Of a DNA stretch of 11,827 bases, positions 1-6,145 are shown one piece after another. The stretch's first letter is position 1. Every line of letters starts with the position of its first letter. The stretch covers positions 1 to 11,827 of the forward strand of contig MVRB01000195.1 in the NCBI GenBank assembly GCA_002067635.1, read 5' to 3'. The position numbers and the translations under genes were made by a program. A model generated the notes under the pieces. That model was given only the letters and a program-made list of their open reading frames with translations, searched no databases and had not been told where the DNA came from. The stretch comes from Methanomassiliicoccales archaeon PtaU1.Bin030 (GTDB taxonomy: Archaea > Thermoplasmatota > Thermoplasmata > Methanomassiliicoccales > Methanomassiliicoccaceae).

Positions 1-836
1 ATGGTGAGCTTCTCGGATGCCACCTGCTCTCCCTCCATCCCTGCCCACGGGCTGCGTTTCTTGTAGACGCTCTCCGCGCTCACCGCAGGCACTAGGGAGG
101 TTGCCAGCATCTGCCCCAGCTCCCAGGGGGCGATCATGACCGTGCCCTTGACTGGACCTTCGAGGGCCTTGGCATCCCTCGCGGAGAGGGCCTGCTGCGC
201 CAGCCTCTCGCCCCAGGGCTCAGGAGCATAGTCCTCGAGCCAGGGGGAGTTAAAGGAAATGACGCCCTCCCCCGGAGAGGCGCCCTCGGCCATGGCGTCG
301 TAGTTGGCGTACATGAGGGTGCTCCTGTGGGACACGTCCACACCGTTGGTGTTGAGTATGGTGGACTCGATGGTGGCAACACGGAGAACGCCTCGCGGAA
401 CCCTGACCCCTCGGTCCGCCACCTTACCCACGGTAGCCTTGACCAGCTCTATGAGGTCCGCGGCCTCAGCAGACTCGATGCGGGGATCCCAGGGGCCCGG
501 CGATACGGTGGCCGGGGACGGCATCGGGAAGCAATCAAAGGTCCTCGATGACGGCGATCGCTCTGCCAGCAGGGTCGCCACCTTGGCGCAGGCCACCGCA
601 TCGTTCTCGAAGACCGCGGTCGATGACACCTGCGCCAACCGCTTACCCTTCATCGCCCGCATGGCGATGCCCTGGTCCTCCTTCTCCTCGCATATCTTGA
701 TCCGGGTATCATCAACGTACACGCTCTTGGTAACGGACCTTACAGCAAAGACCTCGGCCTGGGTCGCCCCAGCCTTGCCCGCCGCATCCAGGGCCATGTG
801 GGCGAGGGTCACCACGTCCAGCTTCACCTCTTCCAC
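1..836 (-). CDS. tldE: TldE/PmbA-family metalloprotease subunit (3' end beyond window)
   Basis: TldE (PmbA) pairs with TldD in a heterodimeric cytoplasmic protease; TldE lacks the zinc site and shapes the substrate cavity. I translated this frame by hand from a GTG at 836, and it stays open to the left edge for 278 codons, so the last third or so of the usual roughly 440 residues is missing. The N-terminal part has the family pattern of an AEVF...VYVDD segment, then AMRAMKGKRLAQVSS, and later ESTILNTNGVDVSHRST, which corresponds to the conserved 'NS.G' region of the fold. The GTG directly abuts the TGA of tldD (839-837) and follows a run of G's that can act as a Shine-Dalgarno site, so translation is probably coupled. 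A start a few codons further in (GTG or ATG) cannot be excluded. Family assignment is firm because of the tldD neighbour. Confidence 0.9.
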   Translation of the reverse strand, partial: MEEVKLDVVTLAHMALDAAGKAGATQAEVFAVRSVTKSVYVDDTRIKICEEKEDQGIAMRAMKGKRLAQVSSTAVFENDAVACAKVATLLAERSPSSRTFDCFPMPSPATVSPGPWDPRIESAEAADLIELVKATVGKVADRGVRVPRGVLRVATIESTILNTNGVDVSHRSTLMYANYDAMAEGASPGEGVISFNSPWLEDYAPEPWGERLAQQALSARDAKALEGPVKGTVMIAPWELGQMLATSLVPAVSAESVYKKRSPWAGMEGEQVASEKLT

Positions 837-2213
837 TCAATCCCCCCCTACGATGATCTGGGAGCGGCAGTACGGTCCACCTGAGGAGACGGGGACGTGG
901 TCCTCCGTCCCCTTGCCGCAGGTGCCGGGGTCCATGGAGACCTTATCTCCCACGGCATCGGTCGTATGCAGTATGTCCAGCGCCTTCCCCGTCAGCGTCA
1001 TGGCGCGCAGAGGCTTGGTTATCCTCCCGTTCTCGATGAGGAAACCGCGGTGGGCCTTGGCCTCGAAGCTCCCCCCTACCGGGTCCTCCATTCCATTGAC
1101 GAACTTATCCGTGAGCACGCCGAACTTGACATCCTCCAGCATCTCCTCCAGCTTCCAGTCTCCGGCCTCGAAGAAGGTGTTGGTCATGCGGACCCATACC
1201 CGGCGCCCGAAATCCTCGTGACGGCCGTTGCCGGTGGACGGAACGCCCATGGACGCTCCTGTCTCCAGGTCGTGGAGGTAGCTGTTGTACACCCCGTTCT
1301 TTATTATAACGGTCCGGGAAGCGGGCGTGCCCTCGTCATCGAAGAGCAAGGTACCGTAACCTCCTTCCAGGGTCCCGTCGTCCACCATGGTGATCTGCTC
1401 GTCCGCGACCACCTGGCCTATCTTATCGGTTAGGAAGGACCGCCTCTTGACCACCTCGTCCGCCTCTGAGGCGTGGCCCATCACCTCATGCGCCAGCAGG
1501 CCGCTTATCTCCGGATCGGTGATGCAGGTTACCCGCCCTGAGGGCGGCTTCACGGCCCTCAGCTGGACTATGGCCTCCCGGGCCGCGGACACGCCCATCT
1601 CGTTGATGTCGCGCTGCTGGATCAGCTCCATTCCCTTGGAGCCGGCGAGGCCCTCGCGATACGACTCCATTCTCCCGTTCTCCCTGGCCACGGCGATGGC
1701 GTTCAACCGCAGCCTCCCGTCCTCCCATCGCAGCCTGGAACCGAAGGAGTTCACCAGCACCGTGGTCCTCCTGCCCTCTGAGTATATGGCGTTGGTGTTC
1801 ACGATCCTGTCGGAGATGTGCTGAGCCTCGTCCAGGTCCTTTACCATGGCCAGCTTCTCCTCCACGGGCACATTGGCGGGAGGTATCCTCACCTTCATCT
1901 GGAACTTGCCTGTGTAGGCGGTCTGCTCCGGTATTGGAGCTCCAGGACAGTCCCCGGCCCTGGCGGCACGGACGGCCCTCCGGGCCATCTCCCTCAGGCT
2001 TTCGGGATCGAACCGGCCTCCGGAGGAGGACCCCCAGGAGCCTCCGATGCGTGCCCTGAGGCCAACACCGGCGATGCGGTTTGTCGAGAGGTTCCTCAGC
2101 TCCCTGTTGGAGACAGAGATTATCAGGCCCCAACGGTCCTCGTAGCGGGCATCGCAGAACTCCGCCCCTTCCTCCTGCATTGTGCGGATGGCCCTGTTGA
2201 GAGCGTCCTCCAT
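837..2213 (-). CDS. tldD: TldD-family zinc metalloprotease catalytic subunit
   Basis: This 458-aa protein is the catalytic half of the TldD/TldE protease (peptidase family U62/M103), which degrades unfolded or extended peptides in the cytoplasm and in bacteria matures microcins. The zinc motif HEVMGH is at residues 242-247 (H242, E243, H246... the HExxxH form typical of TldD). A C-terminal GTCGKG segment supplies Cys432, which matches the third zinc ligand of Escherichia coli TldD; C449 lies nearby. The STGNGRHEDFGRR stretch (about 326-338) and the VPVSSGGP tail are also family features. Length is close to the usual 450-480. Its ATG shares one base with the TGA of the upstream peptidase (TGATG), and a GGTGATC Shine-Dalgarno-like sequence sits just before it, so the two are translated together. 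The natural substrate in archaea is not known. Confidence 0.95.
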   Translation of the reverse strand: MEDALNRAIRTMQEEGAEFCDARYEDRWGLIISVSNRELRNLSTNRIAGVGLRARIGGSWGSSSGGRFDPESLREMARRAVRAARAGDCPGAPIPEQTAYTGKFQMKVRIPPANVPVEEKLAMVKDLDEAQHISDRIVNTNAIYSEGRRTTVLVNSFGSRLRWEDGRLRLNAIAVARENGRMESYREGLAGSKGMELIQQRDINEMGVSAAREAIVQLRAVKPPSGRVTCITDPEISGLLAHEVMGHASEADEVVKRRSFLTDKIGQVVADEQITMVDDGTLEGGYGTLLFDDEGTPASRTVIIKNGVYNSYLHDLETGASMGVPSTGNGRHEDFGRRVWVRMTNTFFEAGDWKLEEMLEDVKFGVLTDKFVNGMEDPVGGSFEAKAHRGFLIENGRITKPLRAMTLTGKALDILHTTDAVGDKVSMDPGTCGKGTEDHVPVSSGGPYCRSQIIVGGD

Positions 2214-3301
2214 CAGATCACCCTCATGTCCTTCCTCGCGGTCGTCAGCAGCTCGCAGCCGTTCCTGGTGATGACGACATCATCCTCGATCCTGACCCCT
2301 CCTATGCCAGGCAGGTACACTCCTGGCTCCACGGTCATGACCATGTTCTCCTCCAGGGTCAGGTCGACGTTGGGGGCGAAGCGCCCTCCGTCGTGTACGT
2401 TCAGCCCCAGGCCGTGTCCGGTGGAGTGTATGAACCTTCCCTGGAACTCGGTGGAGTCTATGTAGGAGCGGGCCGCAGCGTCCACGGTCGTCCCTTTTAT
2501 ACCGGGCCGGATGACGGCGATGGCCCTTCGCTGGGCCTCGGCTACGACCTCATACATGCGGCGGAAGCGCTCGTCAGCCGCGCCCGCGATGAAGGTACGC
2601 GTGATATCGGAGCAGTAGCGTCGGACCTTGCATCCGAAGTCGAAGAGGGCCGGCATGCCGTCGCTCAGCCTCCTATCCTGGGGCGAGTAGTGCGGCTCTG
2701 CTGAGCCGGGGCCGAAGGCGGCGATGGTCTCGAAGGAGACCGAGCTTGCGCCAGCCCTCTGCATGCGATAAGATATCTCGGCTCCTGCCTCGCTTTCCTT
2801 CATCCCGGCGGAAACGAAATCTGGTATGGCGTCGGCAACGTTGGAGGCGATCCTGCAGGCGTCCCGGATGGCTTCGATCTCCCTGCTGTCCTTGACCCTT
2901 CGAGCGGCGGAGACCGCGTCGGCAACGTCGACCAGCTCCACCCCGGGCAGCGCGGCATGGACCTCCTTGCACCAGTGATAGGTTATACCAGGCCCGTTTA
3001 TCCCCAGACGCCTCACCCCCTTTAGCGATGAGCGCAGCAGCTCCCTTCGCTCATGGGGATTGGCGTACGGTACGACCTCGGCGGACGTGGTACGCGCTGA
3101 TGTCTCCTCAAGAGCCGAGGTAATGATGCGGACTTTGCCGTCGGGGAACAGGATGGCAGGGCAGTGCTCGAAGAGGCCGGAAACGGCCCCTGTGGCATAG
3201 AAGAACGATGCGTCGCTCATGGGGTCCTCCTCGTTCACCAGGAGGATCGCGTCCACGGGCTCGAGCAGCTTTGAGAAAATGCGGAGAGCTCGATCTTTCA
3301 T
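2213..3301 (-). CDS. M24-family metallopeptidase (Xaa-Pro aminopeptidase/prolidase type)
   Basis: This 362-aa protein is an aminopeptidase P/prolidase-like enzyme that removes N-terminal residues before proline or splits Xaa-Pro dipeptides. It has the two-domain layout of the family: a creatinase-like N-terminal domain (about 1-125) and a C-terminal pita-bread domain (about 135-350). All five dinuclear metal ligands are visible: D221 (LFDFG), D232 (CSDITRTF), H296 (HSTGHGLG), E325 (TVEPGVYL) and E339 (GVRIED). H204 in EPHYSP is a likely substrate-binding histidine. It is the first gene of a leftward operon with tldD and tldE, which suggests joint peptide recycling. A TATA-like element at 3334-3340 lies about 36 bp upstream of the ATG, leaving a short leader of roughly 10 nt. 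Sequence alone does not separate PepP from PepQ specificity. Confidence 0.93.
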   Translation of the reverse strand: MKDRALRIFSKLLEPVDAILLVNEEDPMSDASFFYATGAVSGLFEHCPAILFPDGKVRIITSALEETSARTTSAEVVPYANPHERRELLRSSLKGVRRLGINGPGITYHWCKEVHAALPGVELVDVADAVSAARRVKDSREIEAIRDACRIASNVADAIPDFVSAGMKESEAGAEISYRMQRAGASSVSFETIAAFGPGSAEPHYSPQDRRLSDGMPALFDFGCKVRRYCSDITRTFIAGAADERFRRMYEVVAEAQRRAIAVIRPGIKGTTVDAAARSYIDSTEFQGRFIHSTGHGLGLNVHDGGRFAPNVDLTLEENMVMTVEPGVYLPGIGGVRIEDDVVITRNGCELLTTARKDMRVI

Positions 3302-3333
3302 TGATTGACCAGCACAACAAAGGTGCCCTGCCC

Positions 3334-3340
3334 AATAAAA
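3334..3340 (-). promoter_or_regulatory. TATA-like box for the peptidase operon
   Basis: Read on the minus strand this is TTTTATT, about 36 bp before the ATG at 3301. The box sits inside a small inverted repeat, CCAAT (3332-3336) and ATTGG (3347-3351), which could be an operator. Placement is inferred from the archaeal TATA-to-start spacing of about 25-28 bp. Confidence 0.5.
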
Positions 3341-3350
3341 CTGCTGATTG

Positions 3351-3422
3351 GTAGCGCATCAATACCTAAGCTGGTGGCCATATCGGTCATCGGGGTGAGG
3401 GGAAGGACAGCTCATGCGCCAC
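3351..3422. repeat. Imperfect nested inverted repeat in divergent intergenic region
   Basis: The left arm GTAGCGCAT (3351-3359) pairs with ATGCGCCAC (3414-3422) at 8 of 9 positions. Inside it AGCTG (3369-3373) pairs with CAGCT (3408-3412), and TGGCC pairs with GGTCA across a five-base loop. The 182-bp gap 3302-3483 otherwise holds only the two promoters. The element could be an operator cluster or a small folded RNA, or chance pairing. It is not a tRNA: there is no T-arm GTTC motif. Confidence 0.3.
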
Positions 3423-3441
3423 TGACGAAATGCCATAGGTT

Positions 3442-3460
3442 GAAATATGTAGATAATATG
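3442..3460 (+). promoter_or_regulatory. Candidate TATA region for the small acidic/basic protein
   Basis: Two overlapping AT-rich elements, GAAATATGT (3442-3450) and GATAATATG (3452-3460), lie 24-42 bp before the ATG at 3484. The first would put transcription start near 3472, just where the Shine-Dalgarno sequence begins; the second would give an almost leaderless message. Confidence 0.4.
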
Positions 3461-3471
3461 TAACTCAAACC

Positions 3472-3478
3472 AAGGTGA
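3472..3478 (+). promoter_or_regulatory. Shine-Dalgarno site deciding the ATG start
   Basis: AAGGTGA is complementary to the archaeal anti-Shine-Dalgarno (GGTGA core) and stands five bases before the ATG at 3484. It overlaps the in-frame GTG at 3475, which makes that GTG an unlikely start. Confidence 0.55.
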
Positions 3479-3483
3479 ATCAC

Positions 3484-3780
3484 ATGGTCACTCTTGGTAC
3501 CGCTTTTGAGGATCTCGACAATGAGCTGGAGAGCATGCTGGATATGGTAGCTGAGGCCCTCGACCTTATGGACAAGGACAAGAAAGAGGAGGCCATGCAA
3601 GTACTGGCCGACCTGGAGGATGCGATGCTCGACTTCCTCGACTACGAAGAAGTGGAGGATGAGGTGGAGGAGGTCGAGGAGGAGCCTGAAGCGAAGGCAC
3701 CAAATAAGGCTGCTGCTCCCAAGAAGGCTGCTCCGAAAAAGGCCGCGGCCCCGAAGAAGACCGCTTCCAAGAAGAAGTGA
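3484..3780 (+). CDS. Small protein with acidic helical N-part and histone H1-like Lys/Ala/Pro tail
   Basis: This 98-aa protein matches no family I can name. Residues 1-53 look like helix with heptad-like hydrophobics (LDNELESMLDMVAEALDL, then MQVLADLEDAMLDFLDY). Residues 55-69 are an almost unbroken Glu/Asp run. Residues 71-98 form a basic, disordered-looking tail with repeats of AAPKK or APKKA and 11 lysines in 28 residues, like the C-terminal tails of histone H1. The charge reversal within one small chain suggests a protein that self-associates or binds DNA or RNA through the tail; this is inference. It has no signal peptide or membrane segment. The ATG at 3484 is chosen because of the Shine-Dalgarno site at 3472-3478; a GTG at 3475 would add three residues. 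It is a single-gene unit, ending at a hairpin and T-tract. Confidence 0.8.
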   Translation: MVTLGTAFEDLDNELESMLDMVAEALDLMDKDKKEEAMQVLADLEDAMLDFLDYEEVEDEVEEVEEEPEAKAPNKAAAPKKAAPKKAAAPKKTASKKK

Positions 3781-3785
3781 TCACA

Positions 3786-3811
3786 GGCCTAACGGCCGCA
3801 CTTCCTTTTTT
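3786..3811 (+). terminator. Hairpin plus T-tract terminator
   Basis: GGCC-TAAC-GGCC (3786-3797) is a short perfect hairpin followed by a pyrimidine stretch ending in six T's (3806-3811). It lies in the 30-bp convergent gap between the small protein and the aspartate dehydrogenase and suits termination of the plus-strand gene. The T-tract alone may be the effective archaeal signal. Confidence 0.6.
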
Positions 3812-4629
3812 CAAACCCCTATCCATACGTTGCCCAGTATCCGTTTTATCGCAGCCACTGCCGAAAGGGCGGCCAGATAGCTTGTGGAGGGCGTCATGGG
3901 GGATGGGACGTTCTGGGTCTCGCACCGCAGCTCTCCGAAGTCTCCCTTGACGATCAGGGTGTGGGCGTTCCTCTCCGTCGTGGGATCGCATATTATCGTC
4001 ACATGCGTATTGTCAAAGCCCACTCCCAGGAGCGAGATGGTTGCCGCCACGTTGAGGTTCTTGGGGTACTGGTTGGAGGCGTCCCGTGCATTGCCCTCGA
4101 AGACCACCGTGGGCTCAGTAAGGCTGTCAATGTCTATGCCCTTCATCTTCAGCCCGGGCGCCCCTCTGAGGCCCCGGGGGCCCTTCCTGGTGATGAGATG
4201 CACTTCCTGGATGTTAGCGGCGGATGCAGAGTGCAGACCGTCCGTACCGCATATGGCACCGGAGGGCACATACAGGCGGGAACGGTGTTTCTTCGCCAGG
4301 GTGAAGCACTTCTCGCGGAAGGCATCGTCGGCGAAAACGCCCACACTCATAACCATAACGTCCGCCCCGTTCTCCAGCACGAAGGGGATGAACTTGCGGG
4401 CGGCATCCTGGCTCGCCGCCTCCACTGCCAGATCGATCTCTCCCAGTATCTTCACGATGTTGTCGTTGACGTTGTCGATATAGCGGGCCTTCTCCAGGCT
4501 CTCGATGAGGTGGAGGGCAAAGTCCTTGCTCTGGTCCGTTACATAGATGCGATCGACCTCTGGCATATCGTGTACGGCCTTGGCCAGCACTGAGCCGATG
4601 GAGCCACAACCTATGATCAATATTCGCAC
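3811..4629 (-). CDS. nadX: L-aspartate dehydrogenase
   Basis: This 272-aa enzyme oxidises L-aspartate to iminoaspartate with NAD(P)+, the first step of NAD synthesis before quinolinate synthase NadA. It opens with a Rossmann strand and the GCGSIG dinucleotide motif at residues 7-12. The family block VPSGAICGTDGLHSA is at 121-135. The NLNVAATISLLG segment begins near residue 191, and GFDNTHVTIICDP carries H209, the likely catalytic histidine. Length fits the family (about 250-270). The open frame extends upstream to 4692, but I place the start at a GTG at 4629, because the Rossmann fold begins there (VRILIIGCG) and a TATA box lies 26 bp before it, which indicates a leaderless message. No nadA or nadC is in the window. 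It diverges from archease. Confidence 0.92.
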   Translation of the reverse strand: MRILIIGCGSIGSVLAKAVHDMPEVDRIYVTDQSKDFALHLIESLEKARYIDNVNDNIVKILGEIDLAVEAASQDAARKFIPFVLENGADVMVMSVGVFADDAFREKCFTLAKKHRSRLYVPSGAICGTDGLHSASAANIQEVHLITRKGPRGLRGAPGLKMKGIDIDSLTEPTVVFEGNARDASNQYPKNLNVAATISLLGVGFDNTHVTIICDPTTERNAHTLIVKGDFGELRCETQNVPSPMTPSTSYLAALSAVAAIKRILGNVWIGV

Positions 4630-4650
4630 GAAAGGTCCATTGCCGGACCT

Positions 4651-4659
4651 ACATAAGAA
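4651..4659 (-). promoter_or_regulatory. TATA-like box for nadX
   Basis: The minus-strand sequence TTCTTATGT is centred about 26 bp upstream of the GTG at 4629, so transcription would begin at or next to the start codon. It argues against the longer ATG start at 4692, which lies upstream of this box. Confidence 0.55.
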
Positions 4660-4682
4660 TCTGTCCCAACACCGAACAACCC

Positions 4683-4690
4683 TTTTATCC
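4683..4690 (+). promoter_or_regulatory. TATA-like box for the archease-decarboxylase operon
   Basis: TTTTATCC is centred about 27 bp before the archease ATG at 4713, predicting a leaderless transcript. It lies about 30 bp from the nadX TATA element, so the two divergent promoters are packed into 84 bp. Confidence 0.6.
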
Positions 4691-4712
4691 ACGTTCGGCC
4701 CATCCCTAGGCG

Positions 4713-5117
4713 ATGAGGTACGAGGTCCTCGAGCATACCGCTGACGTGATGATCAAGGCGCACGGTAGCACCATCGAGGAATGCTTCCAGAACGCCGCCT
4801 TCGCAATGATGGACCAGATCGTAGATGCCAGCAGCGCCGAGGCCGAGGTGGAGGAGCACATTACGGCAGAGGGCTCGACGCTGGACGACCTTCTTTACAA
4901 CTTCCTGTCCGAGGTGCTGTTCATCTTCGATGCGAAGGGGCTGCTCCTCAACGAGTTCGACGTGACCATAAGCGATGGTGCGTTGAAGTGCCGGGCGAGG
5001 GGAGAGAGGTTCGATGCCATGAAGCACTCTCCCAGGCAGGAGATCAAGGCGGTTACCTACCACATGCTTCAGGTGAACACAGAGGAGCCGTCCATAACCG
5101 TGCTCTTCGATGTATGA
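4713..5117 (+). CDS. Archease (RtcB tRNA-ligase activator)
   Basis: Archease is a small protein that helps RtcB complete its guanylylation cycle, so the ligase can turn over many times when joining tRNA exon halves or repairing RNA. This 134-aa protein is near the usual 135-145 length. It has the N-terminal EHTAD motif (D11), the LLYNFLSEVLFIFD helix (60-73), the EIKAVTYHMLQV strand (110-121) and the C-terminal VLFDV with D133; the HTAD and terminal aspartates are the calcium/metal ligands of the family. The TATA box suggests a leaderless start at this ATG. It is followed, with an ATGA overlap, by a mevalonate-pathway decarboxylase rather than by rtcB, which is not in the window. Confidence 0.95.
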   Translation: MRYEVLEHTADVMIKAHGSTIEECFQNAAFAMMDQIVDASSAEAEVEEHITAEGSTLDDLLYNFLSEVLFIFDAKGLLLNEFDVTISDGALKCRARGERFDAMKHSPRQEIKAVTYHMLQVNTEEPSITVLFDV

Positions 5118-6076
5118 CGGCCAAGGCCTCAGCCGTAGCTCATCCCATACAGGGGCTCGTGAAGTATCATGGATTGAAAGATGAGGTCCTCCGCCTGCCA
5201 TATCATGATTCCATCTCCGTGTGCACCGCTCCCCTGCGCACTCACACCACCGTGCAGTTCGGGATGCCCCACGATGAAGCGGTGGTGGATGGCAGGGCAT
5301 TGTCAGGCAGGGAGATGAGGAGGGTGAACGACGTCGTCGACCTCTTGCGCGCGGAAGCGGGCGTCACCTCCGGGTTCCGCATGGTATCGAAGAACGATTT
5401 TCCCTCCAACGTGGGACTGGGCGCGTCAGCCTCGGGTTTCGCTGCTCTCACCCTAGCGGCCGCCCGCTCGCTGGGACTGGAGATGGACCTGGTGGAGCTG
5501 TCACGCTTCGCCCGCCGGGGGGCCGGCTCCGCCTCCCGGGCGGTCACCGGGGGGTTCTCACGGTGGTACGCCGGTGAGGACCTCAGCTCCGTTTCCCGGC
5601 CCCTCCCTCACCCTGCGGACATGGACCTGGTGATGGTCGTGGCCGTCGTGCCTGCGTACAAGCTGACGGACGAAGCCCACCGTGATGTTACCACCTCCCC
5701 CTTCTTCAGGTCCAGGCTGGAGGATGTGCCGCAGGCACTTGCGAGCATGGAGAGAGCGGTCCGAGATGGAGATGCCGAGGAGGTCGGGCGACTGGCCGAG
5801 ACGGACACACTGAAGCTGCATGCCGTTACCATGACCGGAGCACAAGGGCTCATCATGTGGAGACCCGATACCTTGCGAGTGATCCTGGAGGTGCGGTCCA
5901 TGAGGCGGGAGGGCATTCCCTGCTACTTCTCCATAGATACCGGGGCCACGGTGTACGTCAACACCGTGAGCGGGAGCGCGACCAAGGTGAAGGAGCGGAT
6001 CGCCGCCCTGGGCCTGCAGACCATGCTCTGCAACGTGGGGAGGGAATCCAGGATCGTGGACGATCACCTGTTCTGA
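5114..6076 (+). CDS. GHMP-family mevalonate pathway decarboxylase (phosphomevalonate / diphosphomevalonate decarboxylase type)
   Basis: This 320-aa enzyme belongs to the ATP-dependent decarboxylases that form isopentenyl phosphate or diphosphate for archaeal membrane lipids. It has VKYHG (16-20) in place of the usual KYWGK, the glycine-rich ATP loop PSNVGLGASASGFAAL (97-112), RGAGSASRAVTGG (135-147) corresponding to the substrate-binding SGSACR block with R142, and SIDTGATVYVNT (273-284) with D275, the expected catalytic aspartate of decarboxylation. Keeping D275 and R142 argues for a decarboxylase rather than a mevalonate 3-kinase of the Thermoplasma type. Whether the substrate is 5-phosphomevalonate (as in Haloferax), the diphosphate, or 3,5-bisphosphomevalonate (as in Thermoplasma) is not clear. 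The frame is open upstream to 4781, but that part is antisense-like overlap with archease; the ATG at 5114 within ATGA is the start. Confidence 0.9.
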   Translation: MTAKASAVAHPIQGLVKYHGLKDEVLRLPYHDSISVCTAPLRTHTTVQFGMPHDEAVVDGRALSGREMRRVNDVVDLLRAEAGVTSGFRMVSKNDFPSNVGLGASASGFAALTLAAARSLGLEMDLVELSRFARRGAGSASRAVTGGFSRWYAGEDLSSVSRPLPHPADMDLVMVVAVVPAYKLTDEAHRDVTTSPFFRSRLEDVPQALASMERAVRDGDAEEVGRLAETDTLKLHAVTMTGAQGLIMWRPDTLRVILEVRSMRREGIPCYFSIDTGATVYVNTVSGSATKVKERIAALGLQTMLCNVGRESRIVDDHLF

Positions 6077-6113
6077 TGCATTGTGATGATAAGGACGGGC
6101 CGTGGTGATAAGG

Positions 6114-6122
6114 TATTATATC
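6114..6122 (+). promoter_or_regulatory. TATA-like box for the PfkB kinase
   Basis: TATTATATC is centred about 28 bp before the ATG at 6146, in the 69-bp gap after the decarboxylase. It is the most canonical TATA box in the window and predicts a leaderless message, so the kinase is probably transcribed independently of the archease operon. Confidence 0.6.
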
Positions 6123-6145
6123 ACGGAAATATCTAGGCCGTTCCG

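Noticed and set aside
304..1221. Long plus-strand open frame (305 codons) opposite tldE and tldD
   Set aside because: It is antisense to two well-supported protease genes, its translation has low-complexity Ser/Thr/Pro composition and no recognisable motif; high GC content makes such antisense frames common.
3351..3422. A 72-base cloverleaf-like segment that might be a tRNA
   Set aside because: Its outer stem and length suggested a tRNA, but it lacks the D-arm and T-arm consensus bases.
4781..5113. Upstream extension of the decarboxylase frame inside archease
   Set aside because: The translation here is Arg/Gly-rich and unlike any GHMP enzyme, and the family N terminus begins at the ATG at 5114.
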